64,000 nt of DNA, from contig OY743190.1 of NCBI GenBank assembly GCA_963555705.1, positions 19,227,491 through 19,291,490 of the forward strand, written 5' to 3'. This DNA comes from Ligustrum vulgare. Taxonomy: Eukaryota > Streptophyta > Magnoliopsida > Lamiales > Oleaceae. The notes beneath the pieces are model-generated. The model was not told the DNA's origin and did no database searches. It was given only the letters and a program-made list of their open reading frames with translations. The translations under genes and the position numbers were made by a program. Positions 11,315-22,392 of the stretch are shown here, one piece after another; within the stretch, counting starts at the first letter, position 1, and every line of letters starts with the position of its first letter.

Positions 11315-14300
11315 TTATTCACATATTTCACTTTCATCAATAATTCCCAAACCTCTTCTAATATAAGAGAATCTATCAAGAGTGAGAGGTTTAGTCAAGA
11401 TATCGGCTAATTGATTTTCCGTGCTAACAAATTCTAAGTAAATATCACCTTTTTGCACATGATCTCTAAGAAAATGATGTCGAATTTCAATATGCTTTGT
11501 GCGAGAGTGTAAGATGGGATTTTTAGACAAATTAATAGCACTAGTGTTATCACACATAATAGGAGCATTTTCAAATGTCAAATGATAATCATGAAGAGTT
11601 TGTTTCATCCATAGAACTTGAGCACAACAACTAGCGGCCGAGATATATTCGGCCTCGGCGGTAGATAGTGCAACAGAATTTTGTTTCTTGCTAAACCATG
11701 ACACAAGTGCAAAGCCTAGAAAGTGACAAGTTCCACTTGTGCTTTTTCTATCAATTGTGCACCCGGCCCAATCGGCATCCGAATAATTTATAAGATCAAA
11801 ATGAGTGTCTTTTGGATACCAAAGTCCCAAAGTTTTAGTGCCACATAAATATCTAAAAATATGTTTTAATGCACTTAGATGAGATTCTTTAGGGTTGGAT
11901 TGAAATCTAGCACATAAGCATACACTAAACATAATATCGGGTCTACTTGCGGTTAGGTAAAGAAGGGATCCAATCATACCTCGATATTTTGTAATGTCAA
12001 TGGAAGCGCCTTGCTCATCTTTGTCCAATTTGATTGAAGTACTCATGGGAGTATTCATTGGCTTCAATTTTTCCATCTCAAACTTTTTGAGCATATCCAC
12101 AATGTACTTGGTTTGACTAATGAATATCCCTTTACTAGTTTGTTTGATTTGAAGCCCGAGGAAGAACTTTAACTCTCCCATCATGCTCATTTCAAATTCA
12201 TTGCTCATACATTTTGAAAATTCTTCACAAAGAGACACATTAGTTGCACCAAAAATAATATCGTCAACATAGATTTGTACAACAATCATGTCTTCCTTTT
12301 TGGTTTTGATAAAAAGTGTAGTATCCGCATTTCCCATTTGAAAATCATTTGAAATAAGAAATTTACTCAGTCTTTCATACCAAGCTCGAGGAGCTTGTTT
12401 CAAACCATATAGAGCTTTTCTTAGTTTAAAGACATTATCCGGAAATTTATGATTTTTGAAACCGGGAGGTTGTTCAACAAAGACTTCTTCTTGAATAACA
12501 CCATTTAAAAATGCACTTTTGACATCCATTTGATAAAGAGTAAAGCCTTTATGACAAGCAAAGGCAAGAAGCATACGAATGGATTCAAGTCTAGCAACCG
12601 GTGCAAAAGTTTCTTCAAAGTCAATTCCTTCTTCTTGATTGTAACCTTGGGCCACCAATCTAGCCTTGTTACGCACAATTATACCGTTTTCATCCTTTTT
12701 GTTTCGAAAAATCCATTTTGTACCGATAACGGTTTGATCATTTGGTCTATCAACTAAATCCCAAACATGATTTCTTTCAAATTGATTTAGTTCTTCTTGC
12801 ATTGCAAGAATCCAAAACTCATCGAACTCGGCTTCTTTGAAATTCTTTGGTTCAATTTGAGAGATAAAAGCACAAGTATTTAAGAATCCTTTAGTAGAGT
12901 TTCTAGTACTTACCCCTTTTGAAGGATCACCAATTATAAGCTCTTTTGGGTGAGATGAAGCAAATCTCCATTCGATAGGAAGTGTTAGATCACTTGAGTT
13001 ATTGGAAGATGTTCCTTCTTCTTGTTGAGGAGTTTGTTCTTCCAAGTCTTTTTCTTCATTGACTTTGGATATTTTATTTCTTTGATCTTGTAAATTCATT
13101 TCCTCAAAAGGAATTTCCAAACCTGCGTCAACACCTTTCTCTTGATCAAGAGAATTAGTCTCGTCAAAAGTAACATGTACGGATTCTTCCACTACTAGAG
13201 TTCTTTTGTTAAAAATTCTATAAGCTTTGCTAGTGGATGAATAACCAAGAAAAATTCCAACATCGGATTTTGAATCAAATTTTTCCAAGTTTTCTTTTGT
13301 GTTGAGAACAAAGCATTTACAACCAAAAACCTTAAAATATCCGATATTGGGAATTCTATTTTTCCAAAGTTCAAAAGGAGTTTTAGTTTTCTTTCGACTT
13401 ACCAAAACTCTATTTATAATATAGCAAGCAGTGTTAACGGCTTCGGCCCAAAAATATTTTGGTAAGTTATTTTCATTTAGCATGGTCCTAGCCATTTCTT
13501 GCAATGTGCGATTCTTCCTTTCTACTACACCATTTTGTTGAGGGGTTCTAGGAGCCGAGAAATTATGTTCATATCCATTTATTTTGCAAAATTCATCAAA
13601 AGCCATGTTATAAAATTCTCCACCATGGTCACTTCTTATAGTTGTAATAGAATATCCTTTTTCATTTTGAACCTTTTTGCAAAAATGTTTAAATGCATTT
13701 AAAGCTTCATTTTTCAAATTCAAAAAAGAAACCCAAGTAAATCTTGAGAAGTCATCAACAATGACAAAAGCATAGTGTTTACCACTTAAACTTGTGATTT
13801 TAGATGGTCCAAAAAGATCCATGTGAAGAAGTTGTAATGGTTTTGTGGTGGAAGAAAATTGTTTATTTTTGAAAGAGCTTTTGGTTTGTTTTCCTAATTG
13901 ACAAGCATCACAAATTTTATCTTTTTCAAATTTCAAACTTGGTAGGCCTTTGACAAAACAATTTTTGGATATTTTTGAAATAAGGTCCATACTAACATGA
14001 CCTAATCTTCTATGCCATAACCAAGTGTCATCTTTAAAGCTTGACAAACATTTTAGTTCTTTCTCAAATTCAATGTTGATGATATAAACATCTTTACTTC
14101 GGCTACCTATGAACAATACCTCTTTTGATGAAGCATCTTTGATAAGACATCTAGAAGAATCAAATTTAATATGATAACCTTTATCACATAATTGACTAAT
14201 ACTTAGCAAATTATGTTTGGGATTATCTACTAATAAAACATTTTCAATAGAGGGAGAAGGATGATTACCAATATTTCCAATGCCAATAATTTTTCCTTTG

Positions 14301-14428
14301 GCATTATCTCCAAAAGTGACATGACCTCCATCTTTTCTTTTAAATCTTGATAAGAGTGATTTATCTCCGGTCATGTGCTTTGAGCAACCACTATCTAAGA
14401 ACCAATTGCTCTTTACTTTTGTTGATAC
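11315..14428 (-). CDS. SIRE-like pol (protease, integrase, RT, RNase H), uninterrupted
   Basis: The frame is open from the codon after the gag UAG (14431-14429) to TAA at 11317-11315, about 1,037 codons; the first internal Met is at 14374. Order: protease active site [10 protein letters not shown] (Asp codon at 14396-14394, before the first Met, so readthrough or an upstream start is needed); integrase zinc region ([18 protein letters not shown]) and core ([31 protein letters not shown]); RT ([33 protein letters not shown] near 12273-12259); RNase H ([20 protein letters not shown]). All main catalytic motifs are visible. It ends ...IDESEICE. Confidence 0.93.
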   Translation of the reverse strand, partial: VSTKVKSNWFLDSGCSKHMTGDKSLLSRFKRKDGGHVTFGDNAKGKIIGIGNIGNHPSPSIENVLLVDNPKHNLLSISQLCDKGYHIKFDSSRCLIKDASSKEVLFIGSRSKDVYIINIEFEKELKCLSSFKDDTWLWHRRLGHVSMDLISKISKNCFVKGLPSLKFEKDKICDACQLGKQTKSSFKNKQFSSTTKPLQLLHMDLFGPSKITSLSGKHYAFVIVDDFSRFTWVSFLNLKNEALNAFKHFCKKVQNEKGYSITTIRSDHGGEFYNMAFDEFCKINGYEHNFSAPRTPQQNGVVERKNRTLQEMARTMLNENNLPKYFWAEAVNTACYIINRVLVSRKKTKTPFELWKNRIPNIGYFKVFGCKCFVLNTKENLEKFDSKSDVGIFLGYSSTSKAYRIFNKRTLVVEESVHVTFDETNSLDQEKGVDAGLEIPFEEMNLQDQRNKISKVNEEKDLEEQTPQQEEGTSSNNSSDLTLPIEWRFASSHPKELIIGDPSKGVSTRNSTKGFLNTCAFISQIEPKNFKEAEFDEFWILAMQEELNQFERNHVWDLVDRPNDQTVIGTKWIFRNKKDENGIIVRNKARLVAQGYNQEEGIDFEETFAPVARLESIRMLLAFACHKGFTLYQMDVKSAFLNGVIQEEVFVEQPPGFKNHKFPDNVFKLRKALYGLKQAPRAWYERLSKFLISNDFQMGNADTTLFIKTKKEDMIVVQIYVDDIIFGATNVSLCEEFSKCMSNEFEMSMMGELKFFLGLQIKQTSKGIFISQTKYIVDMLKKFEMEKLKPMNTPMSTSIKLDKDEQGASIDITKYRGMIGSLLYLTASRPDIMFSVCLCARFQSNPKESHLSALKHIFRYLCGTKTLGLWYPKDTHFDLINYSDADWAGCTIDRKSTSGTCHFLGFALVSWFSKKQNSVALSTAEAEYISAASCCAQVLWMKQTLHDYHLTFENAPIMCDNTSAINLSKNPILHSRTKHIEIRHHFLRDHVQKGDIYLEFVSTENQLADILTKPLTLDRFSYIRRGLGIIDESEICE

Positions 14429-16064
14429 CTACAAAACATGACTTAATTTTTGACTTCTTGGTACCCACATAATTTTGGGTCCTTGATAGTTAGTCCCTTG
14501 AACCCTCTTGTGCCTTTCTTCAAAGTGTAGTTTCTTTTTCAATAAACAATTAAAAGCAACATGCCCACTTCTATTACAAAAGCTACAAGTAGTTGATGTT
14601 TTGACAAAGGTGTTTTGATGAAAGGAAAACGAAGTAGAGGCTTTAACAAAAGTATTTTTGGTAGATTTTTGTTTTAAAAATGGTTTGTATCCAATTCCTC
14701 CTTTATCAAAAGCATATTGTTGTTTACCAAGCATTAGTTCAAAAATTTTCCTCCCTTGAGTGAATTTGTGAACAATGGACGTTAAATCTAAAAAATTTTC
14801 TTTTAGGGAGAGATTTTCTACCATCAAAGCATTTTGATCAAGATTCTTCTTTTCAATATCCTTTTGTATTTCAAAATTCTTTTCGTTTTCATTTTTCAAC
14901 AAGATGTATTGCTTTTTAAGAGTGGAATGTTTAAGAACAAGTTTTTCAAAAACTTCAATCATTTCTTCATATGAGGTAGATAGTTCATCATAAGAGGGAA
15001 TGTCATTAGTATTTACCTCATCTTCAATGGCCATGAAGCACATGTTTGCAACTTCATCTTGACTTTCACTTTCATCTTGCTCATCATCACTATCATCCCA
15101 AGTAGCTTGTAGAGCTTTCTTTTTGAAGAGTTTTCTCTTATTGGGACATTCGGTTCTTTTGTGACCGGGTTTGTCACAATCATAGCAAATAATCTTTTTC
15201 TCTTCACCTTTGTCTTCTTTCTTTTGAAATCTACGGTTCTTGCAAAAGGCTTTCCACTTCTTGACTAGGAGGACAAGATCATCGAGTTCCTCATCACTTT
15301 TGTTAGGGCTTGAGGCTTCTTCAACAATTGATGACTTTAAAGCAATTTGTCTCCTAGGAGGATCCTTCATTTCTTCCTCTTTTGCTTTTCTAGACTTTTC
15401 TTTTGTCTCGGCATGATTTAGCTCATATGTCATCAATGTTCCATAAAGCTCTTCCAAGGGATATGTGTTGACATCTTGAGTGTTTTCTATCAACATTCTT
15501 AATGAGCTCCAATCTTCCGAGAGACACCTAAGCATTTTGCTAACAAGTTCACCATTAGAAAATTTTCGATCAAAGCCCTTAAGACCATTAACAATATCGG
15601 TAAATCTAGTAATCATGCTAGCAATAGGTTCATCTTGTTTCATGAAGAAATTTTCAAAATTTTTTTACAAAAGATTTATTTTTGTTTCTTTAACTTTATT
15701 TGTGCCCATGTGTGTGACTTCTAAAGCATGCCAAATATCGTGTGCGGAATCACATGTGCTAATACGATTAAATTCATTAATACTAAGTGCACAATAGAGA
15801 AGATTTTTGGCTCTAGCATTTAAAGAATTTTTTCTTGTCATCCTCATCATATTCTTCCTTTGGTTTTAAAATAATCATATCCGGTTTTCCATCAACTTTA
15901 ATAACCATAGTAAGCTCATGAGGACCGGATTCAATGACATCTCAAATATTATAATCAATAGATTGAATAAAAATTATCATTCTAGTTTTCCAATAATTAT
16001 AATTAGTACCATCAAACAACGGAGGACGATTAGTAGAATGACCTTCAAAATTTTGGTTAGCCAT
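14429..16064 (-). pseudogene. SIRE-like gag (three lesions)
   Basis: The ATG at 16064 opens MANQNFEGH..., PPLFDGTNYNYWKTRM, the usual copia gag start. Breaks: TGA at 15944-15942, a frameshift near 15833-15850, and TAA at 15667-15665. The downstream part (15643-14429) is open for 404 codons with the gag core (MLRCLSEDWSSLRMLIENTQ), an acidic/basic linker, and two CCHC zinc knuckles (CYDCDKPGHKRTEC and CSFCNRSGHVAFNC). It ends in TAG at 14431-14429 in the same frame as pol. Lesions in the N-terminal third mean no normal capsid protein from this copy. Confidence 0.88.
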
Positions 16065-16101
16065 AACTCAAGATAGTGAAATCTAAATGAAAGAGTTCCT
16101 A

Positions 16102-16114
16102 GGCTTTGATACCA
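16102..16114 (-). promoter_or_regulatory. SIRE-like primer binding site (tRNA-iMet)
   Basis: On the minus strand TGGTATCAAAGCC follows the 5' LTR end (16117) by two bases. It has one mismatch to the common TGGTATCAGAGCC. Confidence 0.8.
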
Positions 16115-16116
16115 AT

Positions 16117-17622
16117 TGTTTACCCAAGATAAACTAACCAAGAGGGGGGTGAATTGGTTTATAAAACTTTTTCGATAAGTAGTCTAAAACTTAAAAACCA
16201 ATGAGTATACGTATGAGCACTTAGTATAACAAGTAGCTAAACTATCAATATAATGTGCTATAAAAGTATAAGCTTAAGTAATAAAGCAAGTATAGCAATT
16301 AGATATAGTGTTGCACAATATAAGTTGATAGACAAGAGAAAGTGCAATGCAAGTAAGTAAAAGGGAAAAGAGATTGCAAACGCGATTTAGGGAGGTTCAA
16401 TCAACCAACGTGATCTACGTCCTCCGTTACCGAGCTCTCCGTCACGAGCAAGGCCAAATTCACTATATTGATAACTTACAACAAGGAGTATCGAATCCTT
16501 AGGTGACTTTACAACGAGGAGCACCTATCCTTTACAATCGAGTTTTCACAAGGATCTCGAAACCAACAATCGAGTTTTCACAAGGCTCTCGAAACCACAA
16601 GATATAATGAATTGAATTTACAATTGAAATAACTCTCTTGACAAATGATATACACAAATTAAGTACCAAGAGAGTTAGGCTAACACTTCAATAGATAGCA
16701 ATAAATTAAGCTCAAGTGTTTATGAAAACTTTGAAAAAGGATATGAGATAGTTTTTCTTCAATCAAAGTTTTTCAACCAATGATCTCTCTTTCCAAATAA
16801 TACTTAGTTAAGTATGAAGAGAGATATACACTTCAATAAGTGTTTGGTAATATAAACTCAATCAATGATCAAAAATGAAGTAAGAGTGTTGAATTTTCTA
16901 CAAGATGGAATTCTTGATAAAGATATGAAATAGTTTTGAACAATCAAGAAATTCCTTGCAATAAATGAAATGGAATGTAAAACAAAGTAAGCTCAATGAT
17001 TTTCTCAATAAATTTCTCTCTTAAAATGCTCTTGTAAGTTCTTGTCAATGAATGCAATAGAAGTAGCTATTTATAGAGTGAATTTCGCATATACTGACTC
17101 TTGCGGTCGACCTATTCAACCATGCGGTCGACCTCAATATAGCCGTTGCAAAAAAATAGTCGTTGAGTTCAAAGTCATGCAGTGCGGTCGACCGGTTTTT
17201 GGCATGAGGTCGACCGGTGCGGTCGACCGGTTAAATTGGAGGTCGACCGGTTCAATTGGATTTTTCTGATTTTGATTTTGCAAGGCTTTTTGATCAGGGT
17301 TGATTTTGAAAACGATATTTTAATGGTTTTAAAAATGTTTCTTGAGCTTTATGAAATGTATTGCTAGCTATTGATGCATTAACCTTACATAACCTTGAAA
17401 AGCAATTATAAGATCTCCATTCTTTGTAAACTCCATTCATCGATCTTCATACTATCGCATCTTGTGTTTTTGATCTTTTATCTTCGAGAGATGATTTGTC
17501 CTTTGAATGCTATGAAGATAATCCTTACATGAAACACTTGAAATACATTTGTTAATAACACAATATAATCTTGTTTGTTATTTATCAAAACAATAAGGTT
17601 AAGAATTGACCATAGGTCAACA
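16117..17622 (-). repeat. SIRE-like 5' LTR
   Basis: It is 1,506 bp and near-identical to 7671-9176, with the same TATA box and GGTCGACC cluster (about 17104-17247). It starts TGTTTACCC where the partner has TGTTAACCC. Confidence 0.9.
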
Positions 17623-17627
17623 GAAGG

Positions 17628-17691
17628 TGCACCTTGCTGGTATGAGTAGTACCTATCATATCTCTTAAGTTTTCTTGGTCGAGGTATTACA
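17628..17691 (-). repeat. Cassandra LTR (5' copy), remaining part
   Basis: This is the last 64 bp of the LTR begun at 7458, after the TSD gaagg. It ends gtattaca and is followed by the caacc target duplication. Confidence 0.85.
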
Positions 17692-17842
17692 CAACCACTC
17701 TTATTCATCGAGGTTTTCGCCAATCTATTGCAGACTGTAGTCTTTTTACATATTCATGATCAGACTTCTATTTTTGTTCTCATCTATGTCGATGATATTA
17801 TTAGCACTAGCAAAAATGATGATGCCATCACTGAAATCAAAC
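17692..17842 (+). pseudogene. copia I RT fragment containing the YVDD site
   Basis: It continues the frame cut at 7031 and reads LIHRGFRQSIADCSLF and then FVLIYVDDIISTSKND, the RT catalytic YVDD of copia I. The left border is the Cassandra TSD. The right border is the start of the gypsy-type element, whose TSD caaac is 17838-17842. Confidence 0.88.
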
Positions 17843-19392
17843 TGTAGCAACCCAGAATTTTTATGCAATAAATAATAATTATTTTAATATCTAGAAAATT
17901 GTGTCGCTACTATTTCACCCATTGTTTTGAAGTTAACGCCGCGACGGATTCGTCTAGCCAAGTCAAGAAATATCGAATTTGTTCGATTTTAAATTAAAAT
18001 CCGAATTTCTAAAATTATGTTATTTTAATATTATTTTCAAAATCATTTTGAATTCCAAATTTATTAAAATATCCCAATGATCCTTATCAAATTATTTCAA
18101 GTCTAAATACGAAATCCAATTTTATCTCAAAATTTACTTACTTCTCAAATGTATTTTTTCAGTCCAAAATATATCTGTTTTAAATACATTTTTAATCAAA
18201 GTTAGTGCAATAATTATCATAACAAAAATTCCCATACTTTACACCATTAACCTAATTTGCAATCCACGTTTTTCTTCCTTTCCATTCATTTATCTAATCA
18301 CAAAGCCAAACCCACTCAATGAATGATTCCCCTCCCCAAATTATGATGTTCCCCATTCATCAATTCTTTTTCTTTCTTTTCTATCATGTTTTTCAATTTA
18401 AGCAATCATCCTCAGCACTGCTCCATCGCACCATCAACCAATTTGTAAAACCACAGTATTCATCATCATCACCATCACTGCTGAATCACCCTCACCTAAT
18501 TGCTACCACGAAACCATCACCACCAGCAGCTCCATTACCAGACTCCAAAATCAATTCACAGCCAATTCATAAAACCAATCTGCAACATCATCCTAACCAT
18601 AGACATTCACAATCCAGCTACCACAATTATAAGTTGCATCCCCAAACCAAAAACACGAAACTTATGTATCATCAGCATCTCCCTCTCGCAGCCAACCTCT
18701 GCCCTTTTACCATAATCACCAAACTTCACTTTCCATTTTTCCATAATCAGATACCACAATACAATCCACTGCCGCTGAACCACTGCCATAACCATTACCT
18801 TCTGCCCAAGTTGAACTCTAAATCATTTACGGATCATTCTGCACAATCACAGACCAACCGAACCACCACATGAACACAATCCATCACCACAGCCCACATC
18901 GCCGATAGAATCACCGCCACCAAAACCACCCACTGCCCACTTCAGTTTTGACAAACAATTGAAACCCAAAACAAGAAATAAACCAAGCCCAAGACTTACC
19001 TTCGACCAACACCGGAATTGTAGCCGGAGAAATCACGACCTAAACCGTGAACTCTAACCTCGGTTTCACTGTGAATTAGCAACTCCAAATCGCGAACCCT
19101 AGCCTCGGGTCACTCTTCGATTTCGCACCAAAATTTGTACCAAATCTACCCAAACTTGACAACCCTATTTAACCACCTTTTGCCGCACCCAGCGCCGGTA
19201 TTGCGCCGGCGAACCGCCGGTATAAGATCGGAATAGCCACTGCGTCGCCAGCTTTCGTTTCACTTCTCCGCCCCCTCTCGCTTTGCTCTCCCAGTCTCCT
19301 CTGCCTTTCTCTAGTCTCTCTCTCTAACGCTGAATAATGAAATACAGAAAGTAAAGGTTGATTTTAATATTTAACTTTTCAGAAAGTTGCAC

Positions 19393-19620
19393 TTTGGTCC
19401 CTACATTTTCAAAATGATTTAAATCAGTCCTCAAGTTTCGAAATGTTTCAAATCAGCCCCTATGATTTTAAAACAATCCAATTCAGTCCCTTTTAGTTTC
19501 AAAGGTTTTCAAATCAGTCCTTTCAGCTTTTAAACTTATCAATTTTAGTCCCTCAAATTTCAAAAGTATTCATTTTAGTTCTTCAACTTTCAAAACATCA
19601 ATTTTAGTCTTCAAATTATA
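19393..19620 (+). repeat. degenerate 'atcagtcc' repeat block in LTR
   Basis: About five diverged units combine 'tttcaaa' with '(a)atcagtcc(c/t)' or 'ttttagtccc'. A copy lies at the same place in the other LTR (about 26346-26575). A comparable block appears in reverse orientation in the LTRs of the 55.4-kb element (about 56380-56650 and 60830-61090), linking the two families. Confidence 0.7.
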
Positions 19621-19937
19621 ATTTATCATTTTGAGCTATATATTCGATAGACTAAAGTGACTTATTGGCTAAGACGAAGCGTACGGAGAATTTAAAGAAA
19701 TTGAAGTCATTCCCGCTCAACTTTGCACTCGTCGGATTTGAGGTAGACTCGCACTTATTAATTGATTTAAATTATGATTTCATATAAATGTCATGTGACT
19801 TGTGAAAGTCAATTTTCAAGAAAATTAAGTATGTTTTATGAAAGGTAAATATACCTTATATTTTTATGAAAAGTAAGTATACCCTATGTTTTTACGATAA
19901 TGTTTTATATGTTTTGGATCATTGCTATGCACATAAG

Positions 19938-20240
19938 AATTCTTACCACCTAAGTTCGGTAAAATTCTTGTGTCTCCATAAGTTTATGAGGATTTACCAC
20001 CTAAGTTCGGTAAAATTCCTGTCTTTCCATATGTTTATGAGGATTTACCACCTAAGTTCGGTAAAATTCCTGTCGCATATGTTTATGAGGATTTCGATCC
20101 TATCTTATGTTATGATGGAAATGATCCCTATGAATTTCATGAATTATGTTTTGGTATACTTACTGTTATTATGATCTTACTGTTATTATGATCTTACTGC
20201 ATAAGAATTCTTGCCACCTAAGTTCGGTAAAGTTCTTGTG
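19938..20240 (+). repeat. tandem ~50-bp repeats in LTR
   Basis: Three adjacent units of about 50 bp share 'ttaccacctaagttcggta' followed by 'tatgtttatgagga'. A fourth copy lies about 140 bp downstream (20213-20262). All recur in the 3' LTR at about 26892-27216. Confidence 0.85.
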
Positions 20241-20924
20241 TCTCCTTATGTTTATGAGGATTTCAATCCTATCTTATGTTATGCTTTCAAAAGAAATTAT
20301 GCTTGGTATAATTAAAATGTGTTTTATACGTATATGATTTTCAAAGAGCTGTTTTCAAAGAGCTAATTTCAAAGAGCCTATGATTTGCAAAATATGTCCC
20401 GTGCTGTAATGCACAATATGAGTTTTATCAAGAGCCGTTTTATAAAGAAGCTCTATCAATGCCGTTTTATAAAGAGCCGGGATTTATGTGTTTAATCATC
20501 TTATAAATTAAATTAATTTGTGATGAGTCTACTGAGTATTTCCCCCATGAAATACTCACCCTACTTTTTAACAGTTTTGCAGATTTCGGAGACGGTGGCG
20601 AGCGATGAATGATGGTGGCAATAATCGTTGAACGGTTGAAAGTTTGACGTTAATGATTTCCGTATTTTTCCAAACAATCGAATAATTTAGAGAAGTTCAT
20701 TTATTTGAGAAATTATGACATTGTCAATTTCTTTACAAAATTAATGGTTCGATTTACTATTTCAAATGGTTTCATAAATGTTTCAATTTTATCGGCCATT
20801 ACAGTTTATTTAATGTTGCAAAAAAATGAATTTCAATTATTTCTTCCGCAAAAATATTATTCGAAAAATTTAGACAGAAAATGACGTAGTGAATCGGGTA
20901 TACGGAACTCGGGGTGCTACAAGT

Positions 20925-20937
20925 TGGTATCAGAGCC
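20925..20937 (+). promoter_or_regulatory. primer binding site (tRNA-iMet) of LOG-carrying element
   Basis: TGGTATCAGAGCC lies three bases after the LTR end at 20921. Confidence 0.88.
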
Positions 20938-22030
20938 AGTCTGCGTTTCTGTAGACTGGAAAAATTTTCAAAAAGAATTTTCAAGAAATATTTTCCATTA
21001 TAAAATATTATTGATGAAGATTGCCACTGCCATCATTCGTTCCACCAACTCCGAGGTAAAGAAGTTTATGATGTTTAAAGTTATTTCAGTATTTCGAATA
21101 CTCATTTTACTGATTTATGAGAAAGAATGAAGAGTATTTCGGATACTTATGATTTATGAGAAATAAGAATGTATTTCTTCGAAAATAATGATGTTGTTAT
21201 GCTTTGTCATAACTTATATGCTTTAATGTATGATTATGAGAAATTTTTTTTAAGAAAGAAAACGAGTGTTGAGCATAATGGGAATAATATGATTTAAGAA
21301 TGATTTTTAAATAATTTTTGTCCTCGAGTTAGAAATGATGAACCCTAGATGGACTTTGCATAATTGATTTTAGACATGGCACTAAGTATGAGAAGTCAAC
21401 GGAAAGGATTTGATTATATGTTCAGATTATCTATCGTTTAGATTAAACGAGAAATAGCAAGCCAGTTATGAAGTTGTGATAAGATGTTAAGATTATAACT
21501 GATATGATTTTATTGAGACTTTTATGAGAAGCATTATGAAGTTAGAGATTTAAAGATTTGGTTCTTAGTTTTTGGTATTTTAAGTAATGGATATTGTTGA
21601 GTAATGAATTATGCCTCTATGTTGAAGAGAAATTTATTATGAAGTTTGACCTTGTGAATAAATTTTGGAAATATGATTTATGGCATATATTTATAAGTAT
21701 GAGTAATCTTTTGAGCCAATTAAGGTATTGAAGGAAGTGATATTGTGATATTGAAAAATATGATTTGAAATTGTTATGTTGAGGAATTATGAATTGAATT
21801 ATGGGATATTTTTGATGATATTGAAGTGTTGGAATCGTTTTCAATATTTTTAGATCGTTGTGATTAAATGTGGAGTTATTTATTATTGTGAGTTATGAAG
21901 TATGCTTATGGTTTGAGATAAGTCCAAATTACAAGGGAGACTCTGTCCAGAATTTTATCATTTGGAATTAAGAGCATAATATGATAAGCATCTACTAAAG
22001 GAATTAAGTTTAGACATGCAAGTTCATTTA
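20938..22030 (+). other. 5' internal non-coding region of LOG-carrying element
   Basis: No long frame is seen. The first 130 bp match, in reverse, the leader-side sequence of the 55.4-kb element (for example the segment 'gccactgcc..cgttccaccaactccgaggt' at about 21020-21056 against 60330-60362). The rest is AT-rich, with many short 'atgag/atgat' repeats and no gag. Confidence 0.7.
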
Positions 22031-22170
22031 CATCACAAACGAGATTTAGTAGCTGATAGCAGAGATTTTATTATTTTCTCATAAGGAGAACACACAAGAG
22101 TCACACTGGAAAGGAAATACATGAAACACACGAAAGCATAAGAGAAAAACATGGAAAGATCCTCAGAATG

Positions 22171-22390
22171 AGAGATGTGTTTCCGGAGTAGCCGTATCCT
22201 ACCACCTCTGATCTTTTGAGGAAATAAAGAAACCTTCAAAGAGGTGTGTTTCGAGAGTAAGAATACTCCGTAATCTACCACCTGGAACCTTTGAGGTACA
22301 CACAAGATTTAAACATTAAGGAAATCCTAGTAAATGGAGGGGTGTCTCGAGAGTGAGAATACTCCGTACTCTACCCCCACCTATTCTAAG
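22171..22390 (-). repeat. three hairpin-bearing repeats downstream of LOG ORF
   Basis: Three units (about 22171-22221, 22241-22295, 22337-22390) share '(ga)gatgtgtttc' ... 'tactccgtaatctacca' ... 'ttgagg' with drift. In units 2 and 3 the centre is an inverted repeat (GAGT...ACTC). Unit 1 has a different short stem (CCGGAG...). They begin at the LOG stop codon and lie in its 3' flank. This could be a structured 3' untranslated region. Confidence 0.65.
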
Positions 22391-22392
22391 AT

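Larger units (their letters stand above)
7671..17622 (-). mobile_element. SIRE/Maximus-like Ty1/copia retrotransposon (9.95 kb)
   Basis: This is a near-complete element flanked by TSD gaagg inside the Cassandra LTR. Both LTRs are 1,506 bp (7671-9176 and 16117-17622) and differ at about a dozen bases by eye, so insertion was recent. Minus-strand order is PBS, gag, UAG, protease-integrase-RT-RNase H, a GGTCGACC-rich spacer, an extra 390-aa ORF, PPT. Large size, long LTRs and an ORF after pol are the marks of the SIRE/Maximus lineage. Pol is open, but gag has a stop, a frameshift and a second stop, so this copy probably cannot move without help. Confidence 0.9.
7032..17691 (-). mobile_element. 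Cassandra-type TRIM, split by a nested copia element
   Basis: The ends are TGTAAC...TTACA, flanked by the 5-bp target duplication caacc (7027-7031 and 17692-17696) in the copia I RT. Parts: LTR 7032-7308 (277 bp); 149-bp internal region 7309-7457 holding a polypurine tract next to the first LTR and a minus-strand primer site at 7443-7455; second LTR 7458-7670 plus 17628-17691 (also 277 bp in total). Without the nested insert the element is about 703 bp and encodes no protein. The LTRs contain 5S rRNA-like sequence, which identifies Cassandra. Orientation is minus. It must be mobilised by proteins of other elements. Confidence 0.88.
17843..20921 (+). repeat. 5' LTR of the LOG-carrying element (3,079 bp)
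   Basis: It runs TGTAGCAACCCAG...GGTGCTACA. It contains a His/Pro/Ser-rich open stretch (18319-18873), a block of degenerate ~45-bp repeats built on '(a)atcagtcc' (19393-19620), and a tandem block around 'ccacctaagttcggtaaa' (19938-20240). The open stretch is also in the other LTR and looks like chance coding in a C-rich region. Confidence 0.9.

Noticed and set aside
12530..15797. Several + strand frames across the SIRE-like gag-pol
   Set aside because: They are antisense shadows of the minus-strand gag-pol.
18319..18873. 184-aa His/Pro/Ser-rich frame, repeated at 25273-25905
   Set aside because: It lies in both LTRs of one young element, so its apparent conservation is LTR duplication. The sequence is low-complexity, and one base difference changes the C-terminus.
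19938..20262. CRISPR-like direct repeats
   Set aside because: Plant genome, LTR context, units with similar rather than unique spacers. These are tandem repeats.
22033..22305. 90-aa minus-strand frame after LOG
   Set aside because: It covers the hairpin repeats, has no motif, and probably is 3' flank.
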